This document shows, one piece after another, positions 8,685 through 17,632 of a stretch of 60,499 nt of DNA. The position numbers and the translations under genes are program-made. Numbering within the stretch: position 1 is the first letter of the stretch; every line of letters starts with the position of its first letter. Origin of the DNA: UBA3064 sp016868095 (lineage in GTDB: Bacteria > Pseudomonadota > Gammaproteobacteria > Burkholderiales > Burkholderiaceae_E); NCBI GenBank assembly GCA_041175665.1, contig JBEDEM010000011.1:1-60499 (forward strand), given 5' to 3'. The notes under the pieces are model-generated. The model searched no databases. It saw only the letters and a program-made list of their open reading frames with translations, and was not told the origin of the DNA.

Positions 8685-9476
8685 TTAATGGGCGCGGACT
8701 TCGACGCGAGCTAGCGAAAGCGCCTCTCTTAGAGCTCTCACAAAGGGTACGGCGGTTGCTTTATCGCCATGGATGCACAAGGTATCAGCCGAAACAGGCA
8801 CCTTGCTGCCATCGACAGCTATCAAATGGCCCTGATTGACCATGCGCAAAACATGGGCAACCGACTCGGACTCATCGATGATCAGTGCGTCGGGCCGGCT
8901 TCTGGGGGTGAGGGTGCCGTCTGGCATGTATCGGCGATCTGCGAACACCTCGCATCGAACATGCAAGCCCGCCAATCGTGCCTCTTCCTCCATGAGGCTG
9001 CCAGCAAGCACATACATCTTCACACCCCCGCCCAAGTCCTTCACGGCATGTGCCATGGCTTTGGACAGCGCGCGGTCTTTGGCAGCCATGTTGTAGAGCG
9101 CGCCATGAGCCTTCACATGATGCAATCGCGACCCGGCTGCTTGCGCAAAAGCGCTTAAGGCGCCTGCTTGGTAGAGGACAAGCTCGTAAGCCTCATCAGG
9201 GCTAATGCTCATGGTGCGTCGGCCGAATCCTTGTAAATCGGGCAGGCCGGGATGAGCGCCGATCGCCACACCCTGCGCCGCCGCCCGATTGACAGTTGCG
9301 CGGACAGTGGAAGGGTCGCCTGCATGAAAACCACAGGCAATATTGGCTGAGCTGATAAGCGGCATAAGGGCTGCGTCATTACCCATCGTCCAGGGACCAA
9401 AGCTTTCCCCCATATCGGCATTCAGATCGATCATCGCTTTGCCCGTTGTCGTTTGCCCGTGCTCTGCTTGTTTCAT
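8685..9476 (-). CDS. pxpA: 5-oxoprolinase subunit A (LamB/YcsF family)
   Basis: PxpA, with PxpB and PxpC, hydrolyses 5-oxoproline (pyroglutamate) to glutamate using ATP. The family signature IDLNADMGESFGPW begins at residue 17, followed by SANIACGFHAGDP and GAHPGLPDLQGFGRR. At 263 residues the length is normal. The chosen start is supported by an ATGA overlap with the pxpC stop (9473-9476), giving about 15 extra residues before the conserved core. It is the last gene of the pxpB-pxpC-pxpA operon. Confidence 0.94.
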   Translation of the reverse strand: MKQAEHGQTTTGKAMIDLNADMGESFGPWTMGNDAALMPLISSANIACGFHAGDPSTVRATVNRAAAQGVAIGAHPGLPDLQGFGRRTMSISPDEAYELVLYQAGALSAFAQAAGSRLHHVKAHGALYNMAAKDRALSKAMAHAVKDLGGGVKMYVLAGSLMEEEARLAGLHVRCEVFADRRYMPDGTLTPRSRPDALIIDESESVAHVLRMVNQGHLIAVDGSKVPVSADTLCIHGDKATAVPFVRALREALSLARVEVRAH

Positions 9477-10708
9477 CGCCTATGCTCCGTATCGTGAAAG
9501 CTTTGTCCGAATTTTGCTTGCAAGGCCTGCTCGACGCGGATTTGTAGCCTTTGCATGGCGTAGGACATCCGATCGGCCTCTTCAAGTGAAATTAAGTGAA
9601 ACTGAATGAAGTTACCAGCCGCTGCTTGCGAGAGCATGGGATAGGCGGCCGAAGCCACCTCGAGCACCCGCGGATAGCCCCCAGTGGTCTGATGCTCACC
9701 CATAAGAATCACCGGCAGGCCGGCTGGCGGCAACTGAACCGTGCCAAGATGGACAGCCTCGCTCGCAAGCTGGGGTAGGCTGGCTGTGTTTAAAGGCCTG
9801 CCCTCGCCGCTTGCCTCTAGCCTTAGGCCTTGCCGGTTACTTTGCGAGCTGACTTTCCACACTTGATCCATCAGGGCCTGCTGTTCGGTGGCGTCGAGCG
9901 CGGCCCAATGCCTGCCCTTGATAACCGGCACGTCGAGCAAGGGCCAACCATCGGGAATCGTCGATGCGATGCGCCAGCGTGGCCAAGCACATTCGCCATG
10001 ACCTGTTGCGCGTTGCCCGAGTTCGCCTCCAAGTGCGGCTAGGGCCCGTTGCACGCTAATCCCCTCCACCTCAGGATTCAGCGCGAGGATATCCTGGGCC
10101 TCAAGACGTTGTCCGCCGATGCCAGCGGCAAGATGAGCGCTACGGCTGCCCAGAACCAGCGGCGTTTGAAGTCCACCTGCGAAGGCAACCCAGCTACGCC
10201 ATCCCTGACGAGGCGCGCGCCACTGAAGCAAGCTGCCTGCTGGGATAAACAAAGGTCGATGCAGGGGCAAAACCATGGCTTTGCGCAGCGGGCGGCCGGC
10301 AAGCTCTTGCAGAACAAGCTCGTGCTCAGCGCCATAACTGGCCATCCAAAGGTCGCAGGGGCTGTAGATTTGCGGCCCCGGCCCGGTAATCTCGATGACG
10401 GCCTCATCAGGGCGATTACCGACCAATAAATTGGCAAGTCTTGCCGCCATCGGGTCGGCTGCTCCACCCCTTGAAAGAGCCCAGTGCGCCATGTGTGAGC
10501 GCCCCTGGTCTTGAACCGTGGTGAGAAGCCCCGCTTTGCGGATACAAAGATTTGCTACATCGCGTTCTTTGGCTTTGTTGGGCGGCCGCTTGGCTGTCAC
10601 TGACGGCCTTTCTGACATCTTTTCAGGATCTTTGTCAGCATCATCTTCCGAGACTTTTTGCCTGTTTGGTCCCGAGGCCTTAAGCAATGGCTTCACCGCT
10701 GGCTCCAT
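9473..10708 (-). CDS. pxpC: 5-oxoprolinase subunit C (biotin-dependent carboxyltransferase-like, KipA family)
   Basis: The carboxyltransferase-like partner in the ATP-dependent 5-oxoprolinase. The family start appears as IRKAGLLTTVQDQGR with ALSRGGAADP, and the C-terminal GGYPRV block is present. It has an additional N-terminal stretch of about 50 charged residues not expected in the family, so the true start could be an internal Met (for example MSERPS). The ATG at 10708 overlaps the end of pxpB by 16 bp, and its stop overlaps pxpA by four bases, indicating tight translational coupling. Confidence 0.92.
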   Translation of the reverse strand: MEPAVKPLLKASGPNRQKVSEDDADKDPEKMSERPSVTAKRPPNKAKERDVANLCIRKAGLLTTVQDQGRSHMAHWALSRGGAADPMAARLANLLVGNRPDEAVIEITGPGPQIYSPCDLWMASYGAEHELVLQELAGRPLRKAMVLPLHRPLFIPAGSLLQWRAPRQGWRSWVAFAGGLQTPLVLGSRSAHLAAGIGGQRLEAQDILALNPEVEGISVQRALAALGGELGQRATGHGECAWPRWRIASTIPDGWPLLDVPVIKGRHWAALDATEQQALMDQVWKVSSQSNRQGLRLEASGEGRPLNTASLPQLASEAVHLGTVQLPPAGLPVILMGEHQTTGGYPRVLEVASAAYPMLSQAAAGNFIQFHLISLEEADRMSYAMQRLQIRVEQALQAKFGQSFHDTEHRR

Positions 10709-11463
10709 TGTTGCTCGAAGGCTTCGAGTGAGATCCGCTCAAAGCGGATGCGATCACCCTCTTGAATCAAAGCGGGCGGGTCACACAGCGGTCGAAACAA
10801 GCGAAGCGGGCATGCGCCAATTAAGTGCCAACCGCCTGGCGTTGGACTTGGATACACCGCAGATTGATTGCCAGCAATCGCAATACTTCCCTCGGGAACC
10901 TTTTGTCGGGGCGAATCCCGTCTTGGCAGCTTCAGCGCCGGGTGCAAGCCCCCTAAATAGGCAAAACCAGGCATAAAACCGATCACCTCAGCAACGAGCT
11001 CGCTTTCCAGGTGATGCCGGATCACATCACTCACTGACAAACCGCAACGCTCAGCGACCAAGACTAGATCTGGGGCAAGCGGTGGTTCATAGCAAGCCGG
11101 CAGAACTTGTAATCGCCCCTCGGCTGCTGGCCAGCATAAAGCCTCTTTTGCCTTTTCGCTAAGCCATGCCTGTGCTTGGTCTCGCCATGAGACTGCCTGA
11201 TTCGGGTTTTGTAAGCCTCTTGTTTCAGGAAGCCGCATCGCCATCGTGCGCACACCTGCGACGACTTCATCGCAAAAGGCCTGCGGCTCTTGCCGCAAAA
11301 GTGCCGCCAAACTGCGTGCTGCCTGATTCGCCTTTGGGTGGTCGTGCCAATCAACCATCATCCACTGATCCCCACAAGCTGAGATGCTTGGTAGGGGCAT
11401 TTTTGATGCTTTTGGGACAAGGTTCGGGTCCGCAGGTGTAACACTCATCGCTTTAGCCATCAT
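10693..11463 (-). CDS. pxpB: 5-oxoprolinase subunit B (KipI family)
   Basis: The KipI-like partner of PxpC. The family hallmark GFMPGFAYLGGL and the downstream segment VPEGSIAIAGNQSAVYP, then PGGWHLIG, are all present. The reading frame is open to 11538, but that would overlap the divergent CoA-transferase gene. The Met at 11463 is a reasonable start, and the Met at 11400 would match the family N-terminus best. First gene of the pxpBCA operon. No transporter for 5-oxoproline is adjacent. Confidence 0.9.
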   Translation of the reverse strand: MMAKAMSVTPADPNLVPKASKMPLPSISACGDQWMMVDWHDHPKANQAARSLAALLRQEPQAFCDEVVAGVRTMAMRLPETRGLQNPNQAVSWRDQAQAWLSEKAKEALCWPAAEGRLQVLPACYEPPLAPDLVLVAERCGLSVSDVIRHHLESELVAEVIGFMPGFAYLGGLHPALKLPRRDSPRQKVPEGSIAIAGNQSAVYPSPTPGGWHLIGACPLRLFRPLCDPPALIQEGDRIRFERISLEAFEQQWSQR

Positions 11464-11529
11464 GCCGGTGTCAGACTTTGCTTTGCCACCATTTGAATTA
11501 TCCAATGTCGCATAGGGAAAACCATAAGT

Positions 11530-12777
11530 ATGTCGCATTCAAACCCAAACGCTGCTTCGATGAACCATGACGCAAGAGCCTCGAAGCTTCCCCTGGCTGG
11601 CTTGCGTGTCCTTGAATTGGGTCAACTGATCGCAGGCCCATTTTGTGCCCGGGTCTTAGCCGATTTCGGCGCTTCGGTGTTGAAGGTCGAGGCCCCAGAC
11701 GGGGGTGATCCCTTGCGTAACTGGCGGGTTTTGAAAGACGGCAACTCGATTTGGTGGGAATCGCAATCAAGAAATAAGCGCTCGATTGCTATTGACTTGA
11801 GGCAAAGCGAGGGTCAAGCCTTGGTGCGCGAGCTTGTGCGCGACTGCGATGTGCTGATTGAAAACTTCCGTCCGGGGCAGCTTGAGCAGTGGGGACTAAG
11901 CTATGAGCGGTTAAGTGAAGACCATCCCGGTTTGATCATGCTGCGGATCTCAGGCTATGGGCAGACTGGCCCTTATAAGGATCGGCCTGGGTTTGGTGTG
12001 ATCGGCGAGGCGATGGGAGGTTTGCGTTATCTAAGCGGCGAGCCGGGTCAAATACCAGTGCGGGTTGGTGTGTCCATTGGCGACTCGCTTGCCGCATTGC
12101 ATGGGGTTATCGGGATCATGATGGCTTTGCGCGAGCGCGAAGTGCGCGGCGGAAAAGGCCAGGTTATCGATGTCGCTTTATACGAGTCGGTTTTCAACAT
12201 GATGGAGAGTCTGATTCCTGAGTTCAGCGTGACGGGTTTGGTTCGCGAGCCTTCGGGCAGCGCGCTGCCTGGCATTGCCCCAACTAATGCATATCGTTGC
12301 AATAACGGTCTTGTTTTAATAGCAGGCAATGGCGATGGCATTTTCAAGCGATTGATGACAGCCATTGGGCGAGAGGATTTGGCACATGATCGGGCGCTAC
12401 AGGACAACGCAGGGCGGGTTGCCCAAGTCACAAGGCTTGATGAGGCGATTGCATCGTGGACAGCGGAGCGTTCGGTTGAGAGCGTTTTAGCCCAGCTTCA
12501 CGATGCTTCGGTGCCAGCAGGTAGAATTTACAACGCTCAAGATATTGCAAAAGATCCGCATTATCAGGCTCGTGACATGTTGATCCCATCAACGGCCCGT
12601 GAAGCCTATGCACTCACACAACCTGGCATTGTTCCAAAACTTAGCGAAACACCAGGGCTTTTACGCCATCCTGCACCGCGCCTTGGCGAGCATACGAGGC
12701 AGGCGCTCGCTGAGGCAGGACTCAGTGAAGAGCGTATTGCCGAGCTACTTGCTTTGGGGACGATTCGCCAAAGTTAG
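11530..12777 (+). CDS. Family III CoA transferase (CaiB/BaiF type)
   Basis: A 415-residue CaiB/BaiF-type CoA transferase, which moves CoA between carboxylic acids through an aspartyl-CoA thioester. The N-terminal LRVLELGQLIAGPF and the segment DVLIENFRPGQLE are family landmarks. Asp185 in VSIGDSLAAL is in the place of the catalytic Asp. The substrate cannot be read from sequence. It is divergent from pxpB and convergent with the crotonase-like gene, overlapping it by 33 bp at the 3' ends. Likely part of acid catabolism through CoA thioesters. Confidence 0.9.
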   Translation: MSHSNPNAASMNHDARASKLPLAGLRVLELGQLIAGPFCARVLADFGASVLKVEAPDGGDPLRNWRVLKDGNSIWWESQSRNKRSIAIDLRQSEGQALVRELVRDCDVLIENFRPGQLEQWGLSYERLSEDHPGLIMLRISGYGQTGPYKDRPGFGVIGEAMGGLRYLSGEPGQIPVRVGVSIGDSLAALHGVIGIMMALREREVRGGKGQVIDVALYESVFNMMESLIPEFSVTGLVREPSGSALPGIAPTNAYRCNNGLVLIAGNGDGIFKRLMTAIGREDLAHDRALQDNAGRVAQVTRLDEAIASWTAERSVESVLAQLHDASVPAGRIYNAQDIAKDPHYQARDMLIPSTAREAYALTQPGIVPKLSETPGLLRHPAPRLGEHTRQALAEAGLSEERIAELLALGTIRQS

Positions 12778-13482
12778 CGCTCGATAGGCCATGATGCGTT
12801 CTTTGATGCTACCCAAACTTGCTGAAGCAACGAGTGCATCCATGTCGGCCTGGCGGTAATCGGGCCGCAATTGCTGCCGTAATTGCTCCATGGTCTTGCG
12901 ATCAGCTAAAGGCGGCTGCCTGAGCATGTCAAGCAAATAGGCATAGGCATTCGTATCAGGGCTAGCTTTACCAAAACCACTGGCAAGCGCTTGGCTTTGA
13001 TCCACGCTTAGGCCACCGCTCAGCCATTGCATGGCCCGAGCTGTTCCGACAATGCTTCCAAGGCGCCGGCTGCCCAAAATCAGGCCAAAACCAACGCCCG
13101 GAAAGCGGATGCTTACCTCTGTTCCAAGCCAGGCTTCGTCGCAGACGGCCAATAAGTCAGCGCCAGCACCCCAAGCCCTGCCTTGGCAAAGAGCGACGCA
13201 ACGCAAAGGGGCGTACCAAATACTTTGCAGCAAGTGCTCAATGGCAATGAACCTTTCAATGAGGTCTTGATCGGAGAGATCGTCGAGCTCGCTAAGATCA
13301 AAGCCTGTGCAAAAGTGTTTGGCGCTGCTTGAAAAAAGTAGGGAATGAACGCCAGCGTCTGCGATGGCCTCATCGACGGCTTGCTGTATCGCCCGGACCA
13401 TCGCGACACTCAGCGCATTGCCGCGCTCGGCGTGGCACAGTTGTAGGGTGAAGAGGCCTTGATGCCGGTCGACGGATATCAT
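12745..13482 (-). CDS. Enoyl-CoA hydratase/isomerase (crotonase) family protein, atypical active site
   Basis: A 245-residue crotonase-fold protein with the oxyanion-hole segments HFCTGFDLSEL and RAWGAGADLLAVCDEAWLG. The two glutamates that add water in true hydratases appear to be missing: the first site reads AD instead of a CE-type pair, and the second lies in FPGVGFG where PE is expected. It may be an isomerase, a thioesterase-like or another crotonase activity. It lies 18 bp downstream of the CDGSH gene, in line with the leftward catabolic run from 17433. Confidence 0.82.
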   Translation of the reverse strand: MISVDRHQGLFTLQLCHAERGNALSVAMVRAIQQAVDEAIADAGVHSLLFSSSAKHFCTGFDLSELDDLSDQDLIERFIAIEHLLQSIWYAPLRCVALCQGRAWGAGADLLAVCDEAWLGTEVSIRFPGVGFGLILGSRRLGSIVGTARAMQWLSGGLSVDQSQALASGFGKASPDTNAYAYLLDMLRQPPLADRKTMEQLRQQLRPDYRQADMDALVASASLGSIKERIMAYRALTLANRPQSK

Positions 13483-13500
13483 GAATATATCGTTATCATG

Positions 13501-13731
13501 TTACGATCGATCTGCTGGCAAATCCTCTGTGTTATGGCTACCATCACAAAAAGGCGCTCGCTTAGTTTTCTTACAACTGCAAAGGTAAACCAGCTCATCG
13601 CGTGTTGACTCAAAGCGCATGGGCTGCCACGCATCCTTGGCGTGTGAGCCATCACAAAAGGGCTGTGCAGCGCTCTTTCCGCAAGTGCACCACCAATAAA
13701 CAGCGCCACGCCTAAGGCTGATTGCAATCAT
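13501..13731 (-). CDS. Double CDGSH iron-sulfur domain protein
   Basis: A small protein of about 76 residues holding two CDGSH motifs: CTCGKSAAQPFCDGSH and CSCKKTKRAPFCDGSH. Each supplies three Cys and one His for a 2Fe-2S cluster of the mitoNEET type, giving a tandem-CDGSH protein. The ATG at 13731 is preferred; a TTG at 13755 would add eight residues. It lies between a TauD-type dioxygenase and the crotonase-like gene on the same strand. It may serve as an electron carrier or redox sensor for its neighbours, which is inference. Confidence 0.88.
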   Translation of the reverse strand: MIAISLRRGAVYWWCTCGKSAAQPFCDGSHAKDAWQPMRFESTRDELVYLCSCKKTKRAPFCDGSHNTEDLPADRS

Positions 13732-13827
13732 CGCCACACTATGCGTTGCCAGCAAGACTTACTGCTGATTTACCTGAGCAAGTAAGAGGGTCTAAGTCGG
13801 GCCTTGAGTAACGCTCAGCCCATGTGC

Positions 13828-14664
13828 TCAGTGGCTCGAGAAGGCAAGGGGGCGATCGCCTGCCAGCGTAATGCGATGCATCAGGCGCTTGTAGCCGTGA
13901 TAGTCGTTTACTGGATAGTGCAAGACGCGTCTGTTATCCCACAGTGTGAGGCTTCCCACCTCCCATCGAACGCGGCAGCGGTATTCACTACGAACTTGAT
14001 GATGGTGCAGCCACTGCAAAAGGCTTGCGCTTTCTTCGTCGCTCCAGCCTTCAAAGCGTGCCGTGTGGGCAATATTCACATAGAGCACGGCCTGTCCGGT
14101 TTCGGGATGTTTGCGAACGACTGGGTGCGAGGCTTCAAGGGCCGCTTTCGCTTGCTCCTTACCCGCATCGCGCAGCCGATCCTCACGGGTCTTTGAAACA
14201 TCAGCTTTGGCTGAACTGCTGACTGCGCGCAAGCCAAGCAAGACCTTGCGCAATCCCTCTGACAGGCCAAGGTATGCATGATGCTGGCACGCAAATTCTG
14301 TATCACCACCAACAGCAGGTATCTCGCGCGCAAGTAGCAGCGTGGCTTTGGGGGGTTGAGGCAGGTAGGTGGTGTCGGAGTGCCAGATTCCCCCAAAGTT
14401 CAGCGTTTCATCGGGGAGCTTTTTGACTTCAATAATCTGAGGAAAAGCATCAAGACCTTTGACGAAGGGATACTCGATGGGCTCGCCAACACATTGAGCA
14501 AAGGACAAAAAGCTTTGAGGGTCGAGCGATTGTTTTCGAAATACCAACACGCCATAGCGAAGAAAGGCTGCATGGATCGACGCGAGCAAGGAATCGTTCA
14601 TGTTTGATAAGTCGATCCCATGAACTTCAGCGCCGAGTGCTGGCGACAAGGGAATAAGTTGCAA
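13828..14664 (-). CDS. TauD/TfdA-family 2-oxoglutarate-dependent dioxygenase
   Basis: A non-haem Fe(II)/2-oxoglutarate dioxygenase. The metal triad is His95 and Asp97 in WHSDTTY and His249 in RRVLHYPVNDY; Arg264 in LMHRITLAGDRP should bind 2-oxoglutarate. The frame is open further upstream into the preceding gene, but a TTG at 14664 directly follows a strong ribosome site (GAGGGGCGG) and begins at the usual family N-terminus LQLIPLSPALGAEVHGIDL. That gives 278 residues, a normal length. It follows the Bug receptor gene closely. The substrate is unknown; the family attacks taurine, aryloxyacetates, alkyl sulfates and similar compounds. Confidence 0.9.
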   Translation of the reverse strand: MQLIPLSPALGAEVHGIDLSNMNDSLLASIHAAFLRYGVLVFRKQSLDPQSFLSFAQCVGEPIEYPFVKGLDAFPQIIEVKKLPDETLNFGGIWHSDTTYLPQPPKATLLLAREIPAVGGDTEFACQHHAYLGLSEGLRKVLLGLRAVSSSAKADVSKTREDRLRDAGKEQAKAALEASHPVVRKHPETGQAVLYVNIAHTARFEGWSDEESASLLQWLHHHQVRSEYRCRVRWEVGSLTLWDNRRVLHYPVNDYHGYKRLMHRITLAGDRPLAFSSH

Positions 14665-14683
14665 GATCCGCCCCTCGTGTTGA

Positions 14684-15724
14684 TTAATCGATGCGCGCGC
14701 CCGCCTCGCGGGCAAGCTGGGCAAAACGCTTGAGCTCTTGTTGGATGTACAAGCTATATTGCTCTGGCGAACCACCTAAAATTTCAGTGCCCGATGCAAG
14801 CAATTTGCTGCGTACTTCAGGCGAGGCGAGCACTTTTTGCAATTCGGTATTTAAGCGGGAAATAATCGAAGCTGGGGTGCCGGTTGGCACAACGATACCC
14901 TGCCAAGCACTCATCTCAAAGCCTGGGATAAGGCTCTCAGCGATGGTTGGCAGTTCGGGCAATACCGAGGAACGTTTGCTTGTTGCCACAGCCAGTGCGC
15001 GCAGTCTGCCATCACGAATCATGGGCAAGGTTGAATTGATGGTGTCAACCATGAACTGCACCTGCCCACTTGCTAAATCAAGCATCCCCGGTGCGCTGCC
15101 CTTGTAGGGCACGTGGGTGGCGCTAAAGCCAGCATCCTTAGCAAGTTGTGCGGCAGCCAGATGCGTGATGGTCCCCGCACCCGAAGAGCCAAAGTTAATC
15201 TGGCCTTTCCGAGCCTTGGCCCAGTCGACAAACTCACGCAAATTCTTTGCTGGTACCTGCGGATTGATAACCAAGACTAGCGGGACGGTTGCCGCAAGGC
15301 CTACGGCCGCAAAATCCTTGAGCGGGTCATAGTTAAGTTTGCTGTAAAGCGCTGGGGCAATCGTTATCGCTGACGTGTTATAGAAAATAGTGTAACCATC
15401 TGCTGCTGCACGTGCGACTTGCTCTGCGCCAAGATTGCCGCCTGCACCAGGGCGGTTTTCAACCACGACTTGCTGACCTAGTAAGCGAGCAAGTTCGCTT
15501 GCAATAATTCTTGAGACGATATCGGTCGGCCCGCCAGGTGGAAAAGCAATTACCATGCGAACGGGCTTCGTAGGCCAGCCCGCTTGGGCGTGGGCTGCGC
15601 TCGCCATACTGCCTGCAAGCAAAGGCGCAGCGAGCCAGCTTGCGCCAAGAGCACTGGTTTTGCCAAGCAGTGCTCGGCGGTGATGTTTAACGCCTGAATT
15701 TTTAATGGCCTTGAGAACATTCAT
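14684..15724 (-). CDS. Bug-family tripartite tricarboxylate transporter substrate-binding protein
   Basis: A periplasmic solute receptor of the Bug family. After an N-terminal signal with an Arg pair (HHRRALLG) and cleavage around AHAQA, the mature protein begins WPTKPVRMVIAFPPGGPTD, the family signature, then RPGAGGNLGAEQVARA. The ATG at 15724 overlaps the deacylase stop (ATGA), fixing the start. Bug genes are greatly expanded in Burkholderiales and usually lie beside the catabolic genes for their ligand. No TctA/TctB membrane subunits are nearby, so it must use shared permeases or act as a sensor. Confidence 0.93.
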   Translation of the reverse strand: MNVLKAIKNSGVKHHRRALLGKTSALGASWLAAPLLAGSMASAAHAQAGWPTKPVRMVIAFPPGGPTDIVSRIIASELARLLGQQVVVENRPGAGGNLGAEQVARAAADGYTIFYNTSAITIAPALYSKLNYDPLKDFAAVGLAATVPLVLVINPQVPAKNLREFVDWAKARKGQINFGSSGAGTITHLAAAQLAKDAGFSATHVPYKGSAPGMLDLASGQVQFMVDTINSTLPMIRDGRLRALAVATSKRSSVLPELPTIAESLIPGFEMSAWQGIVVPTGTPASIISRLNTELQKVLASPEVRSKLLASGTEILGGSPEQYSLYIQQELKRFAQLAREAGARID

Positions 15725-17433
15725 GGCTGCATACCCCAATGAAATTGATCTAAAACTTGGCCTGGTCCAACCAAGCCATCGATCGGTTGTTGACCATCAA
15801 AGACCCGGGTGCCATTGACCCACACCCCTGCAAGGCCTTGCGGTCGTCGAATCAAGCGAGAGGCAGGCTTGTGGCCGGGCGCAGCGGGTAAATCTGACAC
15901 CCGTTGCAAAGGACTTATACCCACTTGGATGGGATCAAAAAGCATCAGGTCTGCCCAGCAGCCAAGCTCAAGCCGCCCGCGCTTTGCAATTCGGTAACGC
16001 TGCGCAGGCTCTGAGGTAAGCCTTGCAATGCCTTGCGACCAGCTCATGGCCTGTCGATCGCGCACCCAATGCCCCAGAAAATGTAAGCCGTAGCCGGCAT
16101 CGCACATAAACTTTAAATGTGCACCAGCGTCCGAAAGCGTGATCAAACCGGCTCGATGAGAAATTAATGGCTGAACCCCGTCGTCGTTAGCATTAAATAA
16201 CTGCGCTAAAAACTCGGTTTGCAAGCCGTCCATCAAGGCCAAATCGAAAAAGCAATCGACCGGATCCTGGCCACAACAGGCTGCAATGGCAGCGATCGAT
16301 TGTGATTCAAAACGCTGTACTTTTGGATGTGAGGCATGGCCAACAAAAATCCTGTCCCAGCGGCCGCTAAACAAAACGCCAACTGCAGGATTTTTTAGAT
16401 CTTGTTTGAATGCCTTTCTGAACGCTTCGCTCTCATAGTGAGAACGCTTGCCAGCCTCATCGGCACTTTTAATCCCCGCAAAACTTGGGTGGCTATAAAG
16501 CAGATAAGGATCTAGTAAATTGAACTCAAAACTCAGGGGTTGGCAACTTGTCTGAATATAAACCTCACGGCCCTGATCCTGCAAAGCTGCAACGCGCTCG
16601 TAATAACTCAATCCAAGCTCGGGTTTATCGTCGTTATACATCGTGAGCACGGTCGACAAGAACATCCGTGCTCCGGTAAGCGTATGAAAACTCGCAAGCT
16701 CTTCAGGCGTAACGCGTGGCCCTGTAGCCATCATGAAAACACCACGTTGTTCCTGTCCGAGCACCTCGATGAGCGATTGCAACTCCTGGTGATCGGCAAC
16801 GGTCGAAGGCATCGGCGCGCCCTGCCAGCCGCTGTGATTGGGCGAGAACGACGAAGCTAAGCCGATCGCGCCTGCGCGTAGGGCGCGTGCAACTTCATGT
16901 CGCATTTGCTCAAGTTCTTGCGTGTTCGGGGCTCGGTGCGATGCATCCTCACCCATGACCGCTGTGCGTATTGTGGAGTGCTGAGCAAAGACGGCCATGT
17001 TGAGCCAGGGCTTGGCTTTTCTGAGCGCAACCAAATATTCTTCAAACGACTCAAACGACCATTGAACCCCAGCGCGCAAGGCCTCAAGGTCCATGCCTTC
17101 GACGACCGAGAGATTTTTCAAAAGCAAATCACGGTGCTTGGGTCGATTAGGGGCGATGCCAAAGCCACAGTTGCCAGCAACCACCGTTGTTACACCAAGG
17201 CTGCACGAGGGTGACAAGCTAGGGTCCCAAAGCGCTTGTGCGTCATAGTGGGTGTGTAAATCAATAAGGCCTGGCGCTAAAAAAAGCCCGCGGGCATCCA
17301 TCGTTTGCCTTGCAGCGCCTAGGTCTTTACCAATTCCTGAGATCACCCCGCCCGCCATGGCAAGGTCGGCCTCCATGGGCGCAGAGCCCTTGCCGTCAAA
17401 GAGCAAGGCTCCCTTGATGAGCCAATCATGCAT
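15721..17433 (-). CDS. N-acyl-D-amino-acid deacylase (amidohydrolase family)
   Basis: A 570-residue amidohydrolase of the D-aminoacylase type. The metal-binding segment APGLIDLHTHYDAQ is near residue 55, followed by GVTTVVAGNCGFGIAP, which is characteristic of N-acyl-D-amino-acid deacylases, and a late SDAGAHLKFMCDAGYG segment. It should release a free D-amino acid from an N-acyl derivative in the cytosol. It is the first gene of a leftward run with a Bug receptor and a dioxygenase, divergent from a cystathionine lyase-like gene. The exact acyl group and amino acid are not readable. Confidence 0.88.
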   Translation of the reverse strand: MHDWLIKGALLFDGKGSAPMEADLAMAGGVISGIGKDLGAARQTMDARGLFLAPGLIDLHTHYDAQALWDPSLSPSCSLGVTTVVAGNCGFGIAPNRPKHRDLLLKNLSVVEGMDLEALRAGVQWSFESFEEYLVALRKAKPWLNMAVFAQHSTIRTAVMGEDASHRAPNTQELEQMRHEVARALRAGAIGLASSFSPNHSGWQGAPMPSTVADHQELQSLIEVLGQEQRGVFMMATGPRVTPEELASFHTLTGARMFLSTVLTMYNDDKPELGLSYYERVAALQDQGREVYIQTSCQPLSFEFNLLDPYLLYSHPSFAGIKSADEAGKRSHYESEAFRKAFKQDLKNPAVGVLFSGRWDRIFVGHASHPKVQRFESQSIAAIAACCGQDPVDCFFDLALMDGLQTEFLAQLFNANDDGVQPLISHRAGLITLSDAGAHLKFMCDAGYGLHFLGHWVRDRQAMSWSQGIARLTSEPAQRYRIAKRGRLELGCWADLMLFDPIQVGISPLQRVSDLPAAPGHKPASRLIRRPQGLAGVWVNGTRVFDGQQPIDGLVGPGQVLDQFHWGMQP

Positions 17434-17530
17434 CGAAATTCATCCTAGTTGTCGTGGAGTCGTCTGAGGCCTCAATCTAATCGCTGACTTGTGCGCCTCC
17501 AAGACCATTTGGTGGATTGCCGGACCCAAA

Positions 17531-17548
17531 TGTTTGATGATCCAAACA
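17531..17548. promoter_or_regulatory. Inverted repeat in the divergent deacylase/lyase promoter region
   Basis: TGTTTG-N6-CAAACA is a perfect 6-bp inverted repeat about 100 bp from each of the two divergent gene starts. A second inverted repeat, TGCAAAA-N17-TTTTGCA, lies at 17579-17609. Either could be an operator, but no regulator gene is adjacent. Confidence 0.4.
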
Positions 17549-17632
17549 ATTTGTCAGCAATTGGAACGATGAAGTCCATGCAAAAGCATGATTGAATGTT
17601 GGTTTTGCACTTTCCGATGCGATGGAGACTAA

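Noticed and set aside
10049..10429. Plus-strand open frame inside pxpC
   Set aside because: Opposite a clear family member; no start site or domain of its own.
13479..13727. Alternative minus-strand frame overlapping the CDGSH gene
   Set aside because: The other frame carries both complete CDGSH motifs; this one has none.
14665..14775. 5' extension of the TauD dioxygenase into the Bug gene
   Set aside because: It would overlap conserved Bug coding sequence, while a TTG with a strong ribosome site at 14664 gives the family N-terminus.
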